Shown here piece by piece: positions 10,420 to 20,300 of a DNA stretch of 64,000 nucleotides. Position numbers and translations under genes: made by a program. Source of the DNA: Candidatus Accumulibacter proximus. GTDB lineage: Bacteria; Pseudomonadota; Gammaproteobacteria; Burkholderiales; Rhodocyclaceae. Each line of letters opens with the position of its first letter. Positions within the stretch are counted from its first letter, which is position 1. The notes under the pieces were generated by a model. It was not told where the DNA came from, did no database searches, and saw nothing but the letters and a program-made list of their open reading frames with translations. The stretch lies in contig JADJMH010000001.1 in NCBI GenBank assembly GCA_016709675.1, positions 1 through 64,000 on the forward strand. Direction: 5' to 3'.

Positions 10420-13005
10420 TCACTCCTCCATGGCGATCGGCAGATCGATACTGACCGTCGTGCCGCAGTCGCTGTTCGGCTCGAAGCGCAATGCCCCGCC
10501 GTGTTTTTCGACGATCGACGACGAGATGGAGAGGCCCAGCCCGGTACCGCCGCTTTCGGCCTTGGTCGTGAAGAAGGGTTCGCCGATCTGCGCCATCACG
10601 TCCTCGGCAATTCCTTTTCCCTGATCCACGACTTCGACGATGATCCGGTTGCTGGCACTGTCCAGCCTCGCTGAAACCTTGACCGACCGGCTGCGCTCGG
10701 GCAGCGACTCCAGGGCATTGACGATCACGTTGATGAACACCTGTTCCAGCTGCTGCACATTCCCCCGCACCGTCGGCAGCACCTCGGGCAGGTCCAGGAC
10801 AAAGCGATCGGTGTGCTTGCGAATGCGGGTTTCAAGCAGCGTTGCCACGGCCTGCAGCACTTTCCCGATATCTGCCAGCTCGTCCATGTGCCCCCGGTCC
10901 TGTTTGCCGAGATGCTTCAGGTTATCGACGATCTTCTGAATGCGTTTGCCGTTCTGGCCAATGTCGTTCATGCCGCGCGAGATGACCTCCCGCGCCTGCG
11001 CGAAGCTCAGGCCGGCAAGCAGGAACGATCCCTGCTCCTGCTCATACTCACCGAGAATCGGCAACGCATCCTGCCAGATCCGGGCCAGCAGCGAAGCATT
11101 CGCCAGAATTGCGTGATTGGGATTGTTGATTTCGTGCGCGATGCCGGCCGAAAGCACGCCCAGTGAGGCCAGGCGCGAGCTGCGGATAGCCTGCCATTGC
11201 AGCTTGCGGTTCTCGGTAATATCGGTGACCACCACCATGGCCGCCATCACCGCCGCCTCCGAACTGATCGGCACCATCCGGACTTCCCACCAGGTGGCAT
11301 CGATCGACCGGTACTGGAAATGCTCGATTCGCCCACTCGCGAAGACATGTCGGAGCCTCTGCAGGTATCCAGACCGAACGTCCGGCGGCAGAATCAGTTC
11401 TGATCGCTTCTCGCCGGTGCCACCTGCCGGATACGGCAGGGGCCGGTTGGTAAGCAGGATGTTGGCCTCACCATCGACGGTAAAGATCAGGTCGGGCGAG
11501 TGGTTGAACAGCGTACGCAACTTGGCCTCGGAGTCGCGCAAGGCGTCTTCCGCCAGCTTGTGCTCGGTGATGTCCTCCAGAAAGCCGACGATGCGACTCA
11601 GCTCGCCGCCCGTTTCGCGCACCGGAAATCCGCAGACGCGCAGCCAGCGCCGGCCACGGTCGCCACTCAACACCGGCAGGACGACGGTAAAACGGCCGCC
11701 CTCAACGCGCAGCTGGCTGATCGCCTCGACCAGCGTACGCCGGTCGTCGGCTTCGAAGACATCGAGCATCAGTGCCGGCGCGGGACTGTTGAGCCTGGCC
11801 TCGCGCCCGGCAATCTGCCGGAACGCAGGGCCGATGTACTCGAGCCGCGTCGCGTCGGCATTGATCGCCCAGAAAACGACATCGACCGTTTCCGCCAACT
11901 GGCGAAACAGCTCCTCGCGCTCGTAGATCGTCTGCGTCAACTGAATTCGATTGTCCAGCTCGCGCCGACTGCGCACCAGGTAGAAACTGAGCAGGGCGGT
12001 AAACAGGATGCCGCCGAGCAGCACCGACCAATGCGCCTTGGTAAACGCTTCTGCGCTACGGAAGGTATGGGTGGCGACGCAAGTGACCAACCATGTACGG
12101 TCGCCGACGGGAATGCTGACCACCATCCGCGGCTGATCCTCGTCCCCTGCCGGCATCAGACCGCCGGCGGTGGCGGCGGCGCGCGGCTCGAGGCGACTGG
12201 CGTAGAAGTGGAGAAATTGCGCATCAGCACCCGCCGAGTCGTCACGCACCAGCACCTCGACGCCGCGCGGCTCGAGCAGGCTGATGGCGACGTGAACCAG
12301 TTTCTCGATGTCGTACACGCCGATCACGAAGCCAAGGGGATCGGGTCGTTTGCCGGGCGCAGCCGCCGAAACAGCGCCACGCGCGGCACCCGGGGCATAG
12401 ACCGGCAGCGCCGCGTAGATGACGGACACCGCTTCCTTGCCCGCCCGTGCGAGCTTCATTCGTCCACTGACCGCGACATTGCCGGTCTCGCGCGCCCGCT
12501 GGAAGAGTGCCGCGAGTTCGCTGATCGCGTTCAGCTCGACGCCCTGCATGCTTCCGGGGCCAGCACGCGACGCGGAAAGCAGTACCGGCACGCGCAACTC
12601 GCCCGCAGCCCACCCGTGGTCGGCCCGTGTGGCAGCGGTCGGCGCCGGCTGCCGGCCGGGTGCCGTTCCAGGCAATGGCTGCCGCGGCGAAGTCAGCAGT
12701 GGGGCCCACAACAGACTGTCGATATACGGTCGGCGTTTGAGCACCGAGTCGGTGAAAACCAGGAAATCCTGCTCGTCGATTCCCTGCGCCGCATGGAACA
12801 GCCCCCGGATTTCCAGCAGCGCATCCAGGCCCTGGTCAACCACCGCCCGCAGGGACTGGATGCGGTCCCCTGCGGCCCACTCGAACTCCTTGAGGTGGCT
12901 GGTCTGCAGCTCCTGCCGCACATTCCATGACGAGAGGCAGGTCAACAGCACTCCACCGATCGCCACGGCATAGGCGGCGGCATACTTTCGCAGATTGGCA
13001 AACAT
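10420..13005 (-). CDS. Membrane sensor histidine kinase (CHASE-like, PAS, PAS, HisKA, HATPase)
   Basis: About 861 residues from the ATG at 13005 (MFANLRKY), which places the first membrane helix directly at the N-terminus. An in-frame upstream start at 13077 would add 24 residues. Order: TM1; a periplasmic CHASE-like sensor region (residues about 60-310); TM2 (GGILFTALLSFYL, about 330); two PAS domains (about 365-610) with typical ends such as ITEHKLAEDAL; a dimerisation helix with the phospho-accepting histidine at about 624 in AHEINNPNHA; and an HATPase domain (N box with NALES, G1 VDQGKGI, G2 GGTGLGLSIS). HEINNP kinases typically pair with NtrC-type regulators, and the next gene, with no gap, is one. 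The signal is unknown. Confidence 0.92.
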   Translation of the reverse strand: MFANLRKYAAAYAVAIGGVLLTCLSSWNVRQELQTSHLKEFEWAAGDRIQSLRAVVDQGLDALLEIRGLFHAAQGIDEQDFLVFTDSVLKRRPYIDSLLWAPLLTSPRQPLPGTAPGRQPAPTAATRADHGWAAGELRVPVLLSASRAGPGSMQGVELNAISELAALFQRARETGNVAVSGRMKLARAGKEAVSVIYAALPVYAPGAARGAVSAAAPGKRPDPLGFVIGVYDIEKLVHVAISLLEPRGVEVLVRDDSAGADAQFLHFYASRLEPRAAATAGGLMPAGDEDQPRMVVSIPVGDRTWLVTCVATHTFRSAEAFTKAHWSVLLGGILFTALLSFYLVRSRRELDNRIQLTQTIYEREELFRQLAETVDVVFWAINADATRLEYIGPAFRQIAGREARLNSPAPALMLDVFEADDRRTLVEAISQLRVEGGRFTVVLPVLSGDRGRRWLRVCGFPVRETGGELSRIVGFLEDITEHKLAEDALRDSEAKLRTLFNHSPDLIFTVDGEANILLTNRPLPYPAGGTGEKRSELILPPDVRSGYLQRLRHVFASGRIEHFQYRSIDATWWEVRMVPISSEAAVMAAMVVVTDITENRKLQWQAIRSSRLASLGVLSAGIAHEINNPNHAILANASLLARIWQDALPILGEYEQEQGSFLLAGLSFAQAREVISRGMNDIGQNGKRIQKIVDNLKHLGKQDRGHMDELADIGKVLQAVATLLETRIRKHTDRFVLDLPEVLPTVRGNVQQLEQVFINVIVNALESLPERSRSVKVSARLDSASNRIIVEVVDQGKGIAEDVMAQIGEPFFTTKAESGGTGLGLSISSSIVEKHGGALRFEPNSDCGTTVSIDLPIAMEE

Positions 13006-13505
13006 GGGCGGCCATTGGAAGGTTGCTGTACAGGGCTTCACCGGCGCAACTGCCACCACCGCCATTACCCGATCCAACTGAGCTTAGCAGAAACAGCGGC
13101 CGCCATGGGTCAAAAGTGACCAGCTTGGGGATAACCGGTTCGGGTCAGGATCCTCCGCCACCCTGGCCCGCTCCATGCCTCGGTTCGCGCTGCTGGCGAT
13201 GCCGGTGCGCATCGTCATGAACCTGCTCTCAGGCAGCAACACGCCCTTTGACAGCATGCCCGTCCCCGTACAGACAATCATGAGGTTCTCACCGTCGACC
13301 CACTTCGTCGCTCGTGCCCAGGCGATCCTGTTCAGGCATGGCGGCCTTGCGGCTGGATGGAAGGAATTCCGGGCCACGGCGGTCAATGACGCCGTGCTCT
13401 TCACCGCCCCCCCGCCGCGATTTCGCAAGACAGTCAGCGAAATGGAGGGCTGAACGGCTGCCCCTTCAGCCTTTCCAGTTCAGGCGCCGTACGCGGCAAG
13501 GTCAA

Positions 13506-13526
13506 GGGGGCGCCTACCGCGCCCCC
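13506..13526. terminator. G+C-rich hairpin, possible terminator
   Basis: A perfect 8-bp stem (gggggcgc/gcgccccc) with a 5-nt loop. There is no T-run on either side, so intrinsic termination is uncertain. Confidence 0.4.
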
Positions 13527-13552
13527 TGCACATCCTTTGCTCCGTCAGCCGA

Positions 13553-13576
13553 CTGGCCCGCTGGGTCGCGGGCCAG
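13553..13576 (-). terminator. Hairpin just after the giant gene, possible terminator
   Basis: A perfect 9-bp stem (ctggcccgc/gcgggccag) with a 6-nt loop, starting about 17 nt beyond the stop codon of the surface-protein gene. It lacks a T-run. Confidence 0.5.
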
Positions 13577-13593
13577 CCGACTATGCTCGCCGG

Positions 13594-16500
13594 CTACGCG
13601 AACAGCAATGCAGGATCAACCGTGGCTTGGCCGACCAGACCGGCAGCGTCATTCGCCGCGACAGCGAAGTACACATCGGTCATGTCTACCAGCCTGCCAT
13701 CGGACATGGTGGCACTGCCCTGCTCCAGATGCAGGTTGCCATTGGCGTCCATGAAGGCGTCTGCCGAATAGTCCAGATCCAGGCTCGCCACACCGGCTTC
13801 GGCAAGACTCATCAACTCGCCAGCGTCGGTCTGATGGTTGCCGTTGGCATCGCGCCAGACGGACAGATCGATGTAACCGGCGTCACTCGCGTCGACAACC
13901 CCATCGCCGTTGCTGTCGAAACCAGCCAGCTTGGCATAGCCATCTCCCTGCTTGCTACCACCGAACAGTTCGGAGATGCTGTCGATCTTGCCGTTACCGT
14001 CGCCGTCCACCGCCAGGAAGCCGTCGCCGGCCGAGGCCCAGCCGGATTGCACTGCCCGGCCGTTGCCGAACAGGTCGAAGCTGCCCCGGGCATCGGCCAG
14101 GGCGACAGTCTGCACACCGTCGCCGTCCAGGTCCACCACCAGCGGGGTGACGAACGAGTCCCTGGCGACCACTTGCAGGTCTTGCACCTTGACGTAATCG
14201 TTGGTCTCGCCGTTCTTCGCCGCAACGATCAGGACATTGCCGGAGACGCCACCGGCGTTGATGTCGGCGGTACGCGCCGAGCTGCCGCCGGTGTTGACCT
14301 CGGTAAAGCCCATGCTTGTAAGCACGGCATTGCTCATCGCGGTGATGGGCGCAGTGCTGTTGCCGATCCAGACCGAGATGTCGCTATCGTTGTAGACATA
14401 GCCCAGGCCGATCTTGTCCACCGTCACCGCAGACGAGAACTGGTAAACGATGTAGTTGTCGCGGCCATTGTTGTCCATGGTGTGGGTGTTGCCGCTGCCG
14501 CTGCCCTCGCCGCTGTCCGTCACCCCGTGGCCACCGCTGTAGGCACCCAGCCAGGCCTTGGCCCAGGTCTGGGTGGTGCCCTGGGTACGGCTCCAGGCGC
14601 TGGCGTTCACCGTGACGCCGTCCACCGTGTAGCTGCGGGTGTTGCCATCCGTGCCGTCGGAGGCGGTACTGCCGTTGAAGTTGAAGCTCAGGTTCTTGAC
14701 GTTGGGCGCAAAGCCGGCATCCCAGCTGATGTCGTTTTCACCGGCTACCAGGGTGGTGACGGCGGTCATGCCGCTGGCGTCCACGTCGGAGTCCACCGTG
14801 TCGTCGCTGCCCTGGTTGGCCTTGGTGAAGCTCTGGTAACCGGTGGGCTTGACCACCTGGATCTTGTAGTCGCCCGGATTCAAGTTGCCGAAGCGGTAGA
14901 ACCCGTTCGTGTCGGTGGTGGTGGAGACCACCACGGTACCGGCGGTGCTCAGCAGTCTGACGGTCACGCCGGCGACGCCGAGTTCACCCGTGTCCTGGAT
15001 GCCGTCGCCATCGGTGTCGCACCAGACGAGATTGCCGATGGATGCCTTCAGTACCGGCGCCTGGACGCTGTAATGGCTGAGGTCGGAGTCGCTCAGGCCG
15101 CCCGCGGTGACCGTGGCCTTGTTGGCGTACACGCCACCGGCCTCCACCGCCTGGAACACCAGCTGCTCGATCTTGAAGTAGTCGGCGCTGTGACCATCGT
15201 CGCGGGCGGCAAGGATGAGCACGTTGCCCTGAACGTTGCCGGCGTTGAAGTCGGCCCAGCGGGTGCTGGCCGAGCCGGTATCGTTGAACTCCTTCAGGCT
15301 CATGCCCGAGAGCACCGCGTTGCTCATGCTGGTAATGGGCGCCGTGGAGGAGCCGACATAGACGGTCATGTCGCTGTCGCCGACCACATACCCAAGGAAC
15401 GCCCTGTCGACCACCACGTTCTGCGAGAACTGGAATACGACATAGTTGTCGCGGCCGTTATTGTCCACCGTGTGGGTATCGCCGCTTCCGCTTTCGCTGC
15501 TGTCGGTGACCCCCAGGCCGCCGCCGTAGGAACCGAGCCAAGCCTTCTGCCAGGTGTCGGTGCCCTTGGTGCGGCTCCAGGCGTTGGCGTCGACGGTCAC
15601 GCCGCCGGCCGTGTAGCTGCGGGTGTTGCCGTCGGTGCCGTCGGTGGCGCTGCTGCCGGAGAAGTCGATGGTGGCGGCCGTGCCCAGACCACCCAGGGAC
15701 TGGACCGTACCGGTGGCCTTGTACAGCCAGGACTCGCCCGCCTCGAGGACATTGTCGCCATCGTCACCGGACTGGTAGATGATCTTGCCGTTGGCGATGG
15801 ACATGTCGTCGGCCGTGTTCGCCGACGTGCCGTTGTCGTCGACGATGGCGATGTCGGCCTTGGCGAAGTTGGTGTTGCCGGTGTTGGTGACCTTGTAGGT
15901 CCAGGTCACCGTCGAGCCCGTGGTCAGGATCGGCACACCCGCGCCGTTGGGTGCGTCCTCGTTGTCGTAATCCGGCGCGACAGGGTTCGCGTTGGGCGAT
16001 CCGTTGGTCTTCTTCTCGATGTCGATGCCAGGCACCGCTGGCGCCGGATTCTTGTAGTGGCTGCGGTCGGAGTCGCTCGGTGCGCCTGGAGCCGCCACGG
16101 TGGCGAGGTTGGAGTACACCCCCGGCGTGGGCGGCAGCTTGAGCGTGACATTCTGGATCTTGAAGTTGTCCTCGGGTGTGGTGTCGGTCGTATCGGCAGC
16201 CACCACCAGCACGTTGCCGGCCAGGTTGCCCCCGTTGATGTCGAGCAGGCGAGGCGTGGTCAGCGTCGTCGTGTTGACTTCGGTGAAGCCCAGCGCACTG
16301 AGCACCGCGTCACTGAGCGTGACGCCGGCCGTGAACGCGTCGGTACGCGTGCCGATCCACACCTGGGCATCACTGTCGTCTACCACGTAACCCAGGTAGG
16401 CGGAGTCGACGACGACGCTCTGGTTGAACGCGAACACCACGTAGTTGTCGCGCCCCCCGAGGTTGTCCACCGTATGGGTGTTGCCGCTGCCATCGCCCTC

Positions 16501-17361
16501 GCTGTTGTCGGTGACACCCAGGCCACCTCCGTAACTCCCGAGGTAGGCCGCTGACCAGGCACCGTTGGCCTTGTCGCGGCTGAAGGCACTGACCTTGGCC
16601 GACACGGCGCCCGAGGTGAACGTGCGTACGTTGCCGTCGGTGTCGTCAAGCGCGCTGTTGCCCGACAGGTCCATCGTGACCGTGCTGCCCGCGCTCGCCA
16701 GGTTCTGCACCACGCCCGTCGCCTTGTACAGCCACACCTCGCCCGGCGAAAGCACGTTGTCGCCACCGTCTCCCGACAGGTAAGTGATCTTGCCGTTGGC
16801 GATGGACATGTCGTCGGCGGTGTTCGCCGACGTGCCGTTGTCGTCGACGATGGCGATGTCGGCCTTGGCGAAGTTGGTGTTGCCGGTGTTGGTGACCTTG
16901 TAGGTCCAGGTCACCGTCGAGCCCGCGGTCAGGATCGGCACACCCGCGCCGTTGGGCGCGTCCTCGTTGTCGTAATCCGGCGCGACAGGGTTCGCGTTGG
17001 GCGTTCCGTTGGTCTTCTTCTCGATGTCGATGCCGGGGGTCGACTTGATCTCACCAAAATTGTTCTCGACGCTGTTCGCGCCCGAGCCCAGCGTGATGCC
17101 GCTGAGCACGTCGTTGACCGCGTTGCTGCCGCCCGTGCTGCCCACGGTGTCCTTGCCGTCGATGAAGCCCGCCGGCTGCGCTCCGCTCACCGTGTAGGTG
17201 CCCGGCGCCAGGTTGATGAACTGGTAGCACCCATTCGCGTCTGTCGTGACCGTGGCCGTCACCGGCTGACCCAATCCGTTCGTGCCCGTGAGCGTCAGCA
17301 CCACGCCCGCGATGGCCGGCTCGCTGTTGCGCACACCGTCTTTGCCCACGTCCTTGTACAT
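13594..17361 (-). CDS. 3' open part of the giant surface protein (surface modules and EF-hand-like C-terminus)
   Basis: An uninterrupted 1,255-codon frame. It begins within an SdrD-B module and continues with two copies of a module starting GIDIEKKTNG (about 16730-17035 and 15730-16025), a DUF11-like surface domain. These alternate with three copies of a roughly 170-residue domain (about 16130-16690, 15155-15675 and 14165-14690), recognised by DGNTRSYT, LGVTDS and NNGRDNYVV. That domain resembles exosortase-type or beta-sandwich surface domains. An SdrD-B module (GNLVWCDTDGDGIQDTGE) lies between copies two and three. The last 250 residues have Ca-binding loops (VDLDGDGVQT, DGDGNGKIDS, DSNGDGVVDASD) as in many T1SS substrates. 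The stop is at 13594. The ATG at 17361 is not a real start; it is just where the frame opens after an indel. Confidence 0.7.
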   Translation of the reverse strand: MYKDVGKDGVRNSEPAIAGVVLTLTGTNGLGQPVTATVTTDANGCYQFINLAPGTYTVSGAQPAGFIDGKDTVGSTGGSNAVNDVLSGITLGSGANSVENNFGEIKSTPGIDIEKKTNGTPNANPVAPDYDNEDAPNGAGVPILTAGSTVTWTYKVTNTGNTNFAKADIAIVDDNGTSANTADDMSIANGKITYLSGDGGDNVLSPGEVWLYKATGVVQNLASAGSTVTMDLSGNSALDDTDGNVRTFTSGAVSAKVSAFSRDKANGAWSAAYLGSYGGGLGVTDNSEGDGSGNTHTVDNLGGRDNYVVFAFNQSVVVDSAYLGYVVDDSDAQVWIGTRTDAFTAGVTLSDAVLSALGFTEVNTTTLTTPRLLDINGGNLAGNVLVVAADTTDTTPEDNFKIQNVTLKLPPTPGVYSNLATVAAPGAPSDSDRSHYKNPAPAVPGIDIEKKTNGSPNANPVAPDYDNEDAPNGAGVPILTTGSTVTWTYKVTNTGNTNFAKADIAIVDDNGTSANTADDMSIANGKIIYQSGDDGDNVLEAGESWLYKATGTVQSLGGLGTAATIDFSGSSATDGTDGNTRSYTAGGVTVDANAWSRTKGTDTWQKAWLGSYGGGLGVTDSSESGSGDTHTVDNNGRDNYVVFQFSQNVVVDRAFLGYVVGDSDMTVYVGSSTAPITSMSNAVLSGMSLKEFNDTGSASTRWADFNAGNVQGNVLILAARDDGHSADYFKIEQLVFQAVEAGGVYANKATVTAGGLSDSDLSHYSVQAPVLKASIGNLVWCDTDGDGIQDTGELGVAGVTVRLLSTAGTVVVSTTTDTNGFYRFGNLNPGDYKIQVVKPTGYQSFTKANQGSDDTVDSDVDASGMTAVTTLVAGENDISWDAGFAPNVKNLSFNFNGSTASDGTDGNTRSYTVDGVTVNASAWSRTQGTTQTWAKAWLGAYSGGHGVTDSGEGSGSGNTHTMDNNGRDNYIVYQFSSAVTVDKIGLGYVYNDSDISVWIGNSTAPITAMSNAVLTSMGFTEVNTGGSSARTADINAGGVSGNVLIVAAKNGETNDYVKVQDLQVVARDSFVTPLVVDLDGDGVQTVALADARGSFDLFGNGRAVQSGWASAGDGFLAVDGDGNGKIDSISELFGGSKQGDGYAKLAGFDSNGDGVVDASDAGYIDLSVWRDANGNHQTDAGELMSLAEAGVASLDLDYSADAFMDANGNLHLEQGSATMSDGRLVDMTDVYFAVAANDAAGLVGQATVDPALLFA
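14165..16690 (-). repeat. Three diverged copies of a 170-residue surface domain
   Basis: Copies lie at about 16130-16690, 15155-15675 and 14165-14690. Shared features are a DG(N)TR start, an SYGGGLGVTD or AYSGGHGVTD centre, a GRDNYVV or GRDNYIV strand, and a final GNVL(V/I)(V/L)AA strand. They are clearly diverged, unlike the 714-bp units, so this part of the gene is older. Confidence 0.7.
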
Positions 17362-20300
17362 AACCCGACAGCTTGGCCGGTGCGTACCCCCGCGTCCAGC
17401 GTCGGGTTGTGCTCGCCTTGGGCCAGCGTGACGATCTGCGTCTTGCCGGTGGTGACATCGGCGTCGGAGTCGACGGTGTCGAAGCCGTTGGCGCCCACGT
17501 TCTGGCCCCTAGAACACCGTGCCCGCCGGCGCACTGAACTGCACCTGGTACTGCTGGCCCGGGGTCAGCCCGGCAAAGTTGTAGATGCCATCCGCACCCG
17601 TCGTGGTGGTCGCCGTGGTGTCGCCGATGCCGTTGATCAGCCCGTCCGCCCCGCCGCCGATCAGCGTGACAGTGGCGCCGACGATGCCGACCTCACCGGT
17701 CGTCTGCTTGCCGTCGCCGTTGGTGTCGGTCCACAGCCGGTCGCCCAGGCTGGCGGTGACGATCTCACCAAAATTGTTCTCGACACTGTTCGCGCCCGAG
17801 CCCAGCGTGATGCCGCTGAGCACGTCGTTGACCGCGTTGCTGCCGCCCGTGCTGCCCACGGTGTCCTTGCCGTCGATGAAGCCCGCCGGCTGCGCTTCGC
17901 TCACCGTGTAGGTGCCCGGCGCCAGGTTGATGAACTGGTAGAACCCATTCGCGTCTGTCGTGGCCGTGGCCGTCACCGGCTGACCCAATCCGTTCGTGCC
18001 CGTGAGCGTCAGCACCACGCCAGCGATGGCCGGCTCGCTGTTGCGCACACCGTCGTTGCCCACGTCCTTTTTCACATAACCCGACAGCTTGGCCGGTGCG
18101 TACACCCCCGCGTCCAGCGTCGGGTTGTGCTCGCCTTGGGCCAGCGTGACGATCTGCGTCTTGCCGGTGGTGACATCGGCGTCGGAGTCGACGGTGTCGA
18201 AGCCGTTGGCGCCCACGTTCTGGCCCAGGAACACCGTGCCCGCCGGCGCACTGAACTGCACCTGGTACTGCTGGCCGGGGGTCAGCCCGGCAAAGTTGTA
18301 GATGCCATCCGCACCCGTCGTGGTGGTCGCCGTGGTGTCGCCGATGCCGTTGATCAGCCCGTCCGCCCCGCCGCCGATCAGCGTGACAGTGGCGCCGACG
18401 ATGCCGACCTCACCGGTCGTCTGCTTGCCGTCGCCGTTGGTGTCGGTCCCAGCCGGTCGCCCAGGCTGGCGGTGACGATCTCACCAAAATTGTTCTCGAC
18501 GCTGTTCGCGCCCGAGCCCAGCGTGATGCCGCTGAGCACGTCGTTGACCGCGTTGCTGCCGCCCGTGCTGCCCACGGTGTCCTTGCCGTCGATGAAGCCC
18601 GCCGGCTGCGCTTCGCTCACCGTGTAGGTGCCCGGCGCCAGGTTGATGAACTGGTAGAACCCATTCGCGTCTGTCGTGGCCGTGGCCGTCACCGGCTGAC
18701 CCAATCCGTTCGTGCCCGTGAGCGTCAGCACCACGCCAGCGATGGCCGGCTCGCTGTTGCGCACACCGTCGTTGCCCACGTCCTTGTATACATAACCCGA
18801 CAGCTTGGCCGGTGCGTACCCCCCGCGTCCAGCGTCGGGTTGTGCTCGCCTTGGGCCAGCGTGACGATCTGCGTCTTGCCGGTGGTGACATCGGCGTCCG
18901 GAGTCGACGGTGTCGAAGCCGTTGGCGCCCACGTTCTGGCCCGTGAACACCGTGCCCGCCGGCGCACTGAACTGCACCTGGTACTGCTGGCCCGGGGTCA
19001 GCCCGGCAAAGTTGTAGATGCCATCCGCACCCGTCGTGGTGGTCGCCGTGGTGTCGCCGATGCCGTTGATCAGCCCGTCCGCCCCGCCGCCGATCAGCGT
19101 GACAGTGGCGCCGACGATGCCGACCTCACCGGTCGTCTGCTTGCCGTCGCCGTTGGTGTCGGTCCAGCCGGTCGCCCAGGCTGGCGGTGACGATCTCACC
19201 AAAATTGTTCTCGACGCTGTTCGCGCCCGAGCCCAGCGTGATGCCGCTGAGCACGTCGTTGACCGCGTTGCTGCCGCCCGTGCTGCCCACGGTGTCCTTG
19301 CCGTCGATGAAGCCCGCCGGCTGCGCCGCTCACCGTGTAGGTGCCCGGCGCCAGGTTGATGAACTGGTAGAACCCATTCGCGTCTGTCGTGGCCGTGGCC
19401 GTCACCGGCTGACCCAATCCGTTCGTGCCCGTGAGCGTCAGCACCACGCCAGCGATGGCCGGCTCGCTGTTGCGCACACCGTCGTTGCCCACGTCCTTGT
19501 GTCACCTAACCCGACAGCTTGGCCGGTGCGTACCCCCGCGTCCAGCGTCGGGTTGTGCTCGCCTTGGGCCAGCGTGACGATCTGCGTCTTGCCGGTGGTG
19601 ACATCGGCGTCGGGTCGACGGTGTCGAAGCCGTTGGCGCCCACGTTCTGGCCCGTGAACACCGTGCCCGCCGGCGCACTGAACTGCACCTGGTACTGCTG
19701 GCCCGGGGTCAGCCCGGCAAAGTTGTAGATGCCATCCGCACCCGTCGTGGTGGTCGCCGTGGTGTCGCCGATGCCGTTGATCAGCCCGTCCGCCCCGCCG
19801 CCGATCAGCGTGACAGTGGCGCCGACGATGCCGACCTCACCGGTCGTCTGCTTGCCGTCGCCGTTGGTGTCGGTCCCTGCCGGTCGCCCAGGCTGGCGGT
19901 GACGATCTCACCAAAATTGTTCTCGACGCTGTTCGCGCCCGAGCCCAGCGTGATGCCGCTGAGCACGTCGTTGACCGCGTTGCTGCCGCCCGTGCTGCCC
20001 ACGGTGTCCTTGCCGTCGATGAAGCCCGCCGGCTGCGCTTCGCTCACCGTGTAGGTGCCCGGCGCCAGGTTGATGAACTGGTAGAACCCATTCGCGTCTG
20101 TCGTGGCCGTGGCCGTCACCGGCTGACCCAATCCGTTCGTGCCCGTGAGCGTCAGCACCACGCCAGCGATGGCCGGCTCGCTGTTGCGCACACCGTCGTT
20201 GCCCACGTCCTTGTACACATAACCCGACAGCTTGGCCGGTGCGTACACCCCCGCGTCCAGCGTCGGGTTGTGCTCGCCTTGGGCCAGCGTGACGATCTGC

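Larger units (their letters stand above)
13078..13593. other. Intergenic region between the sensor kinase and the 3' end of the giant gene
   Basis: An open stretch on the plus strand at about 13175-13453 has no recognised similarity and no good ribosome site. A 24-nt segment at 13483-13506 is identical to 29977-30000, the end of the split kinase gene. Two strong hairpins lie at 13506-13526 and 13553-13576. Confidence 0.4.

Noticed and set aside
13537..16554. Long open frame on the plus strand (about 1,005 codons)
   Set aside because: It is antiparallel to the well-supported surface-protein frame, has no recognisable domain, and arises from the codon bias and repeats of the real gene.
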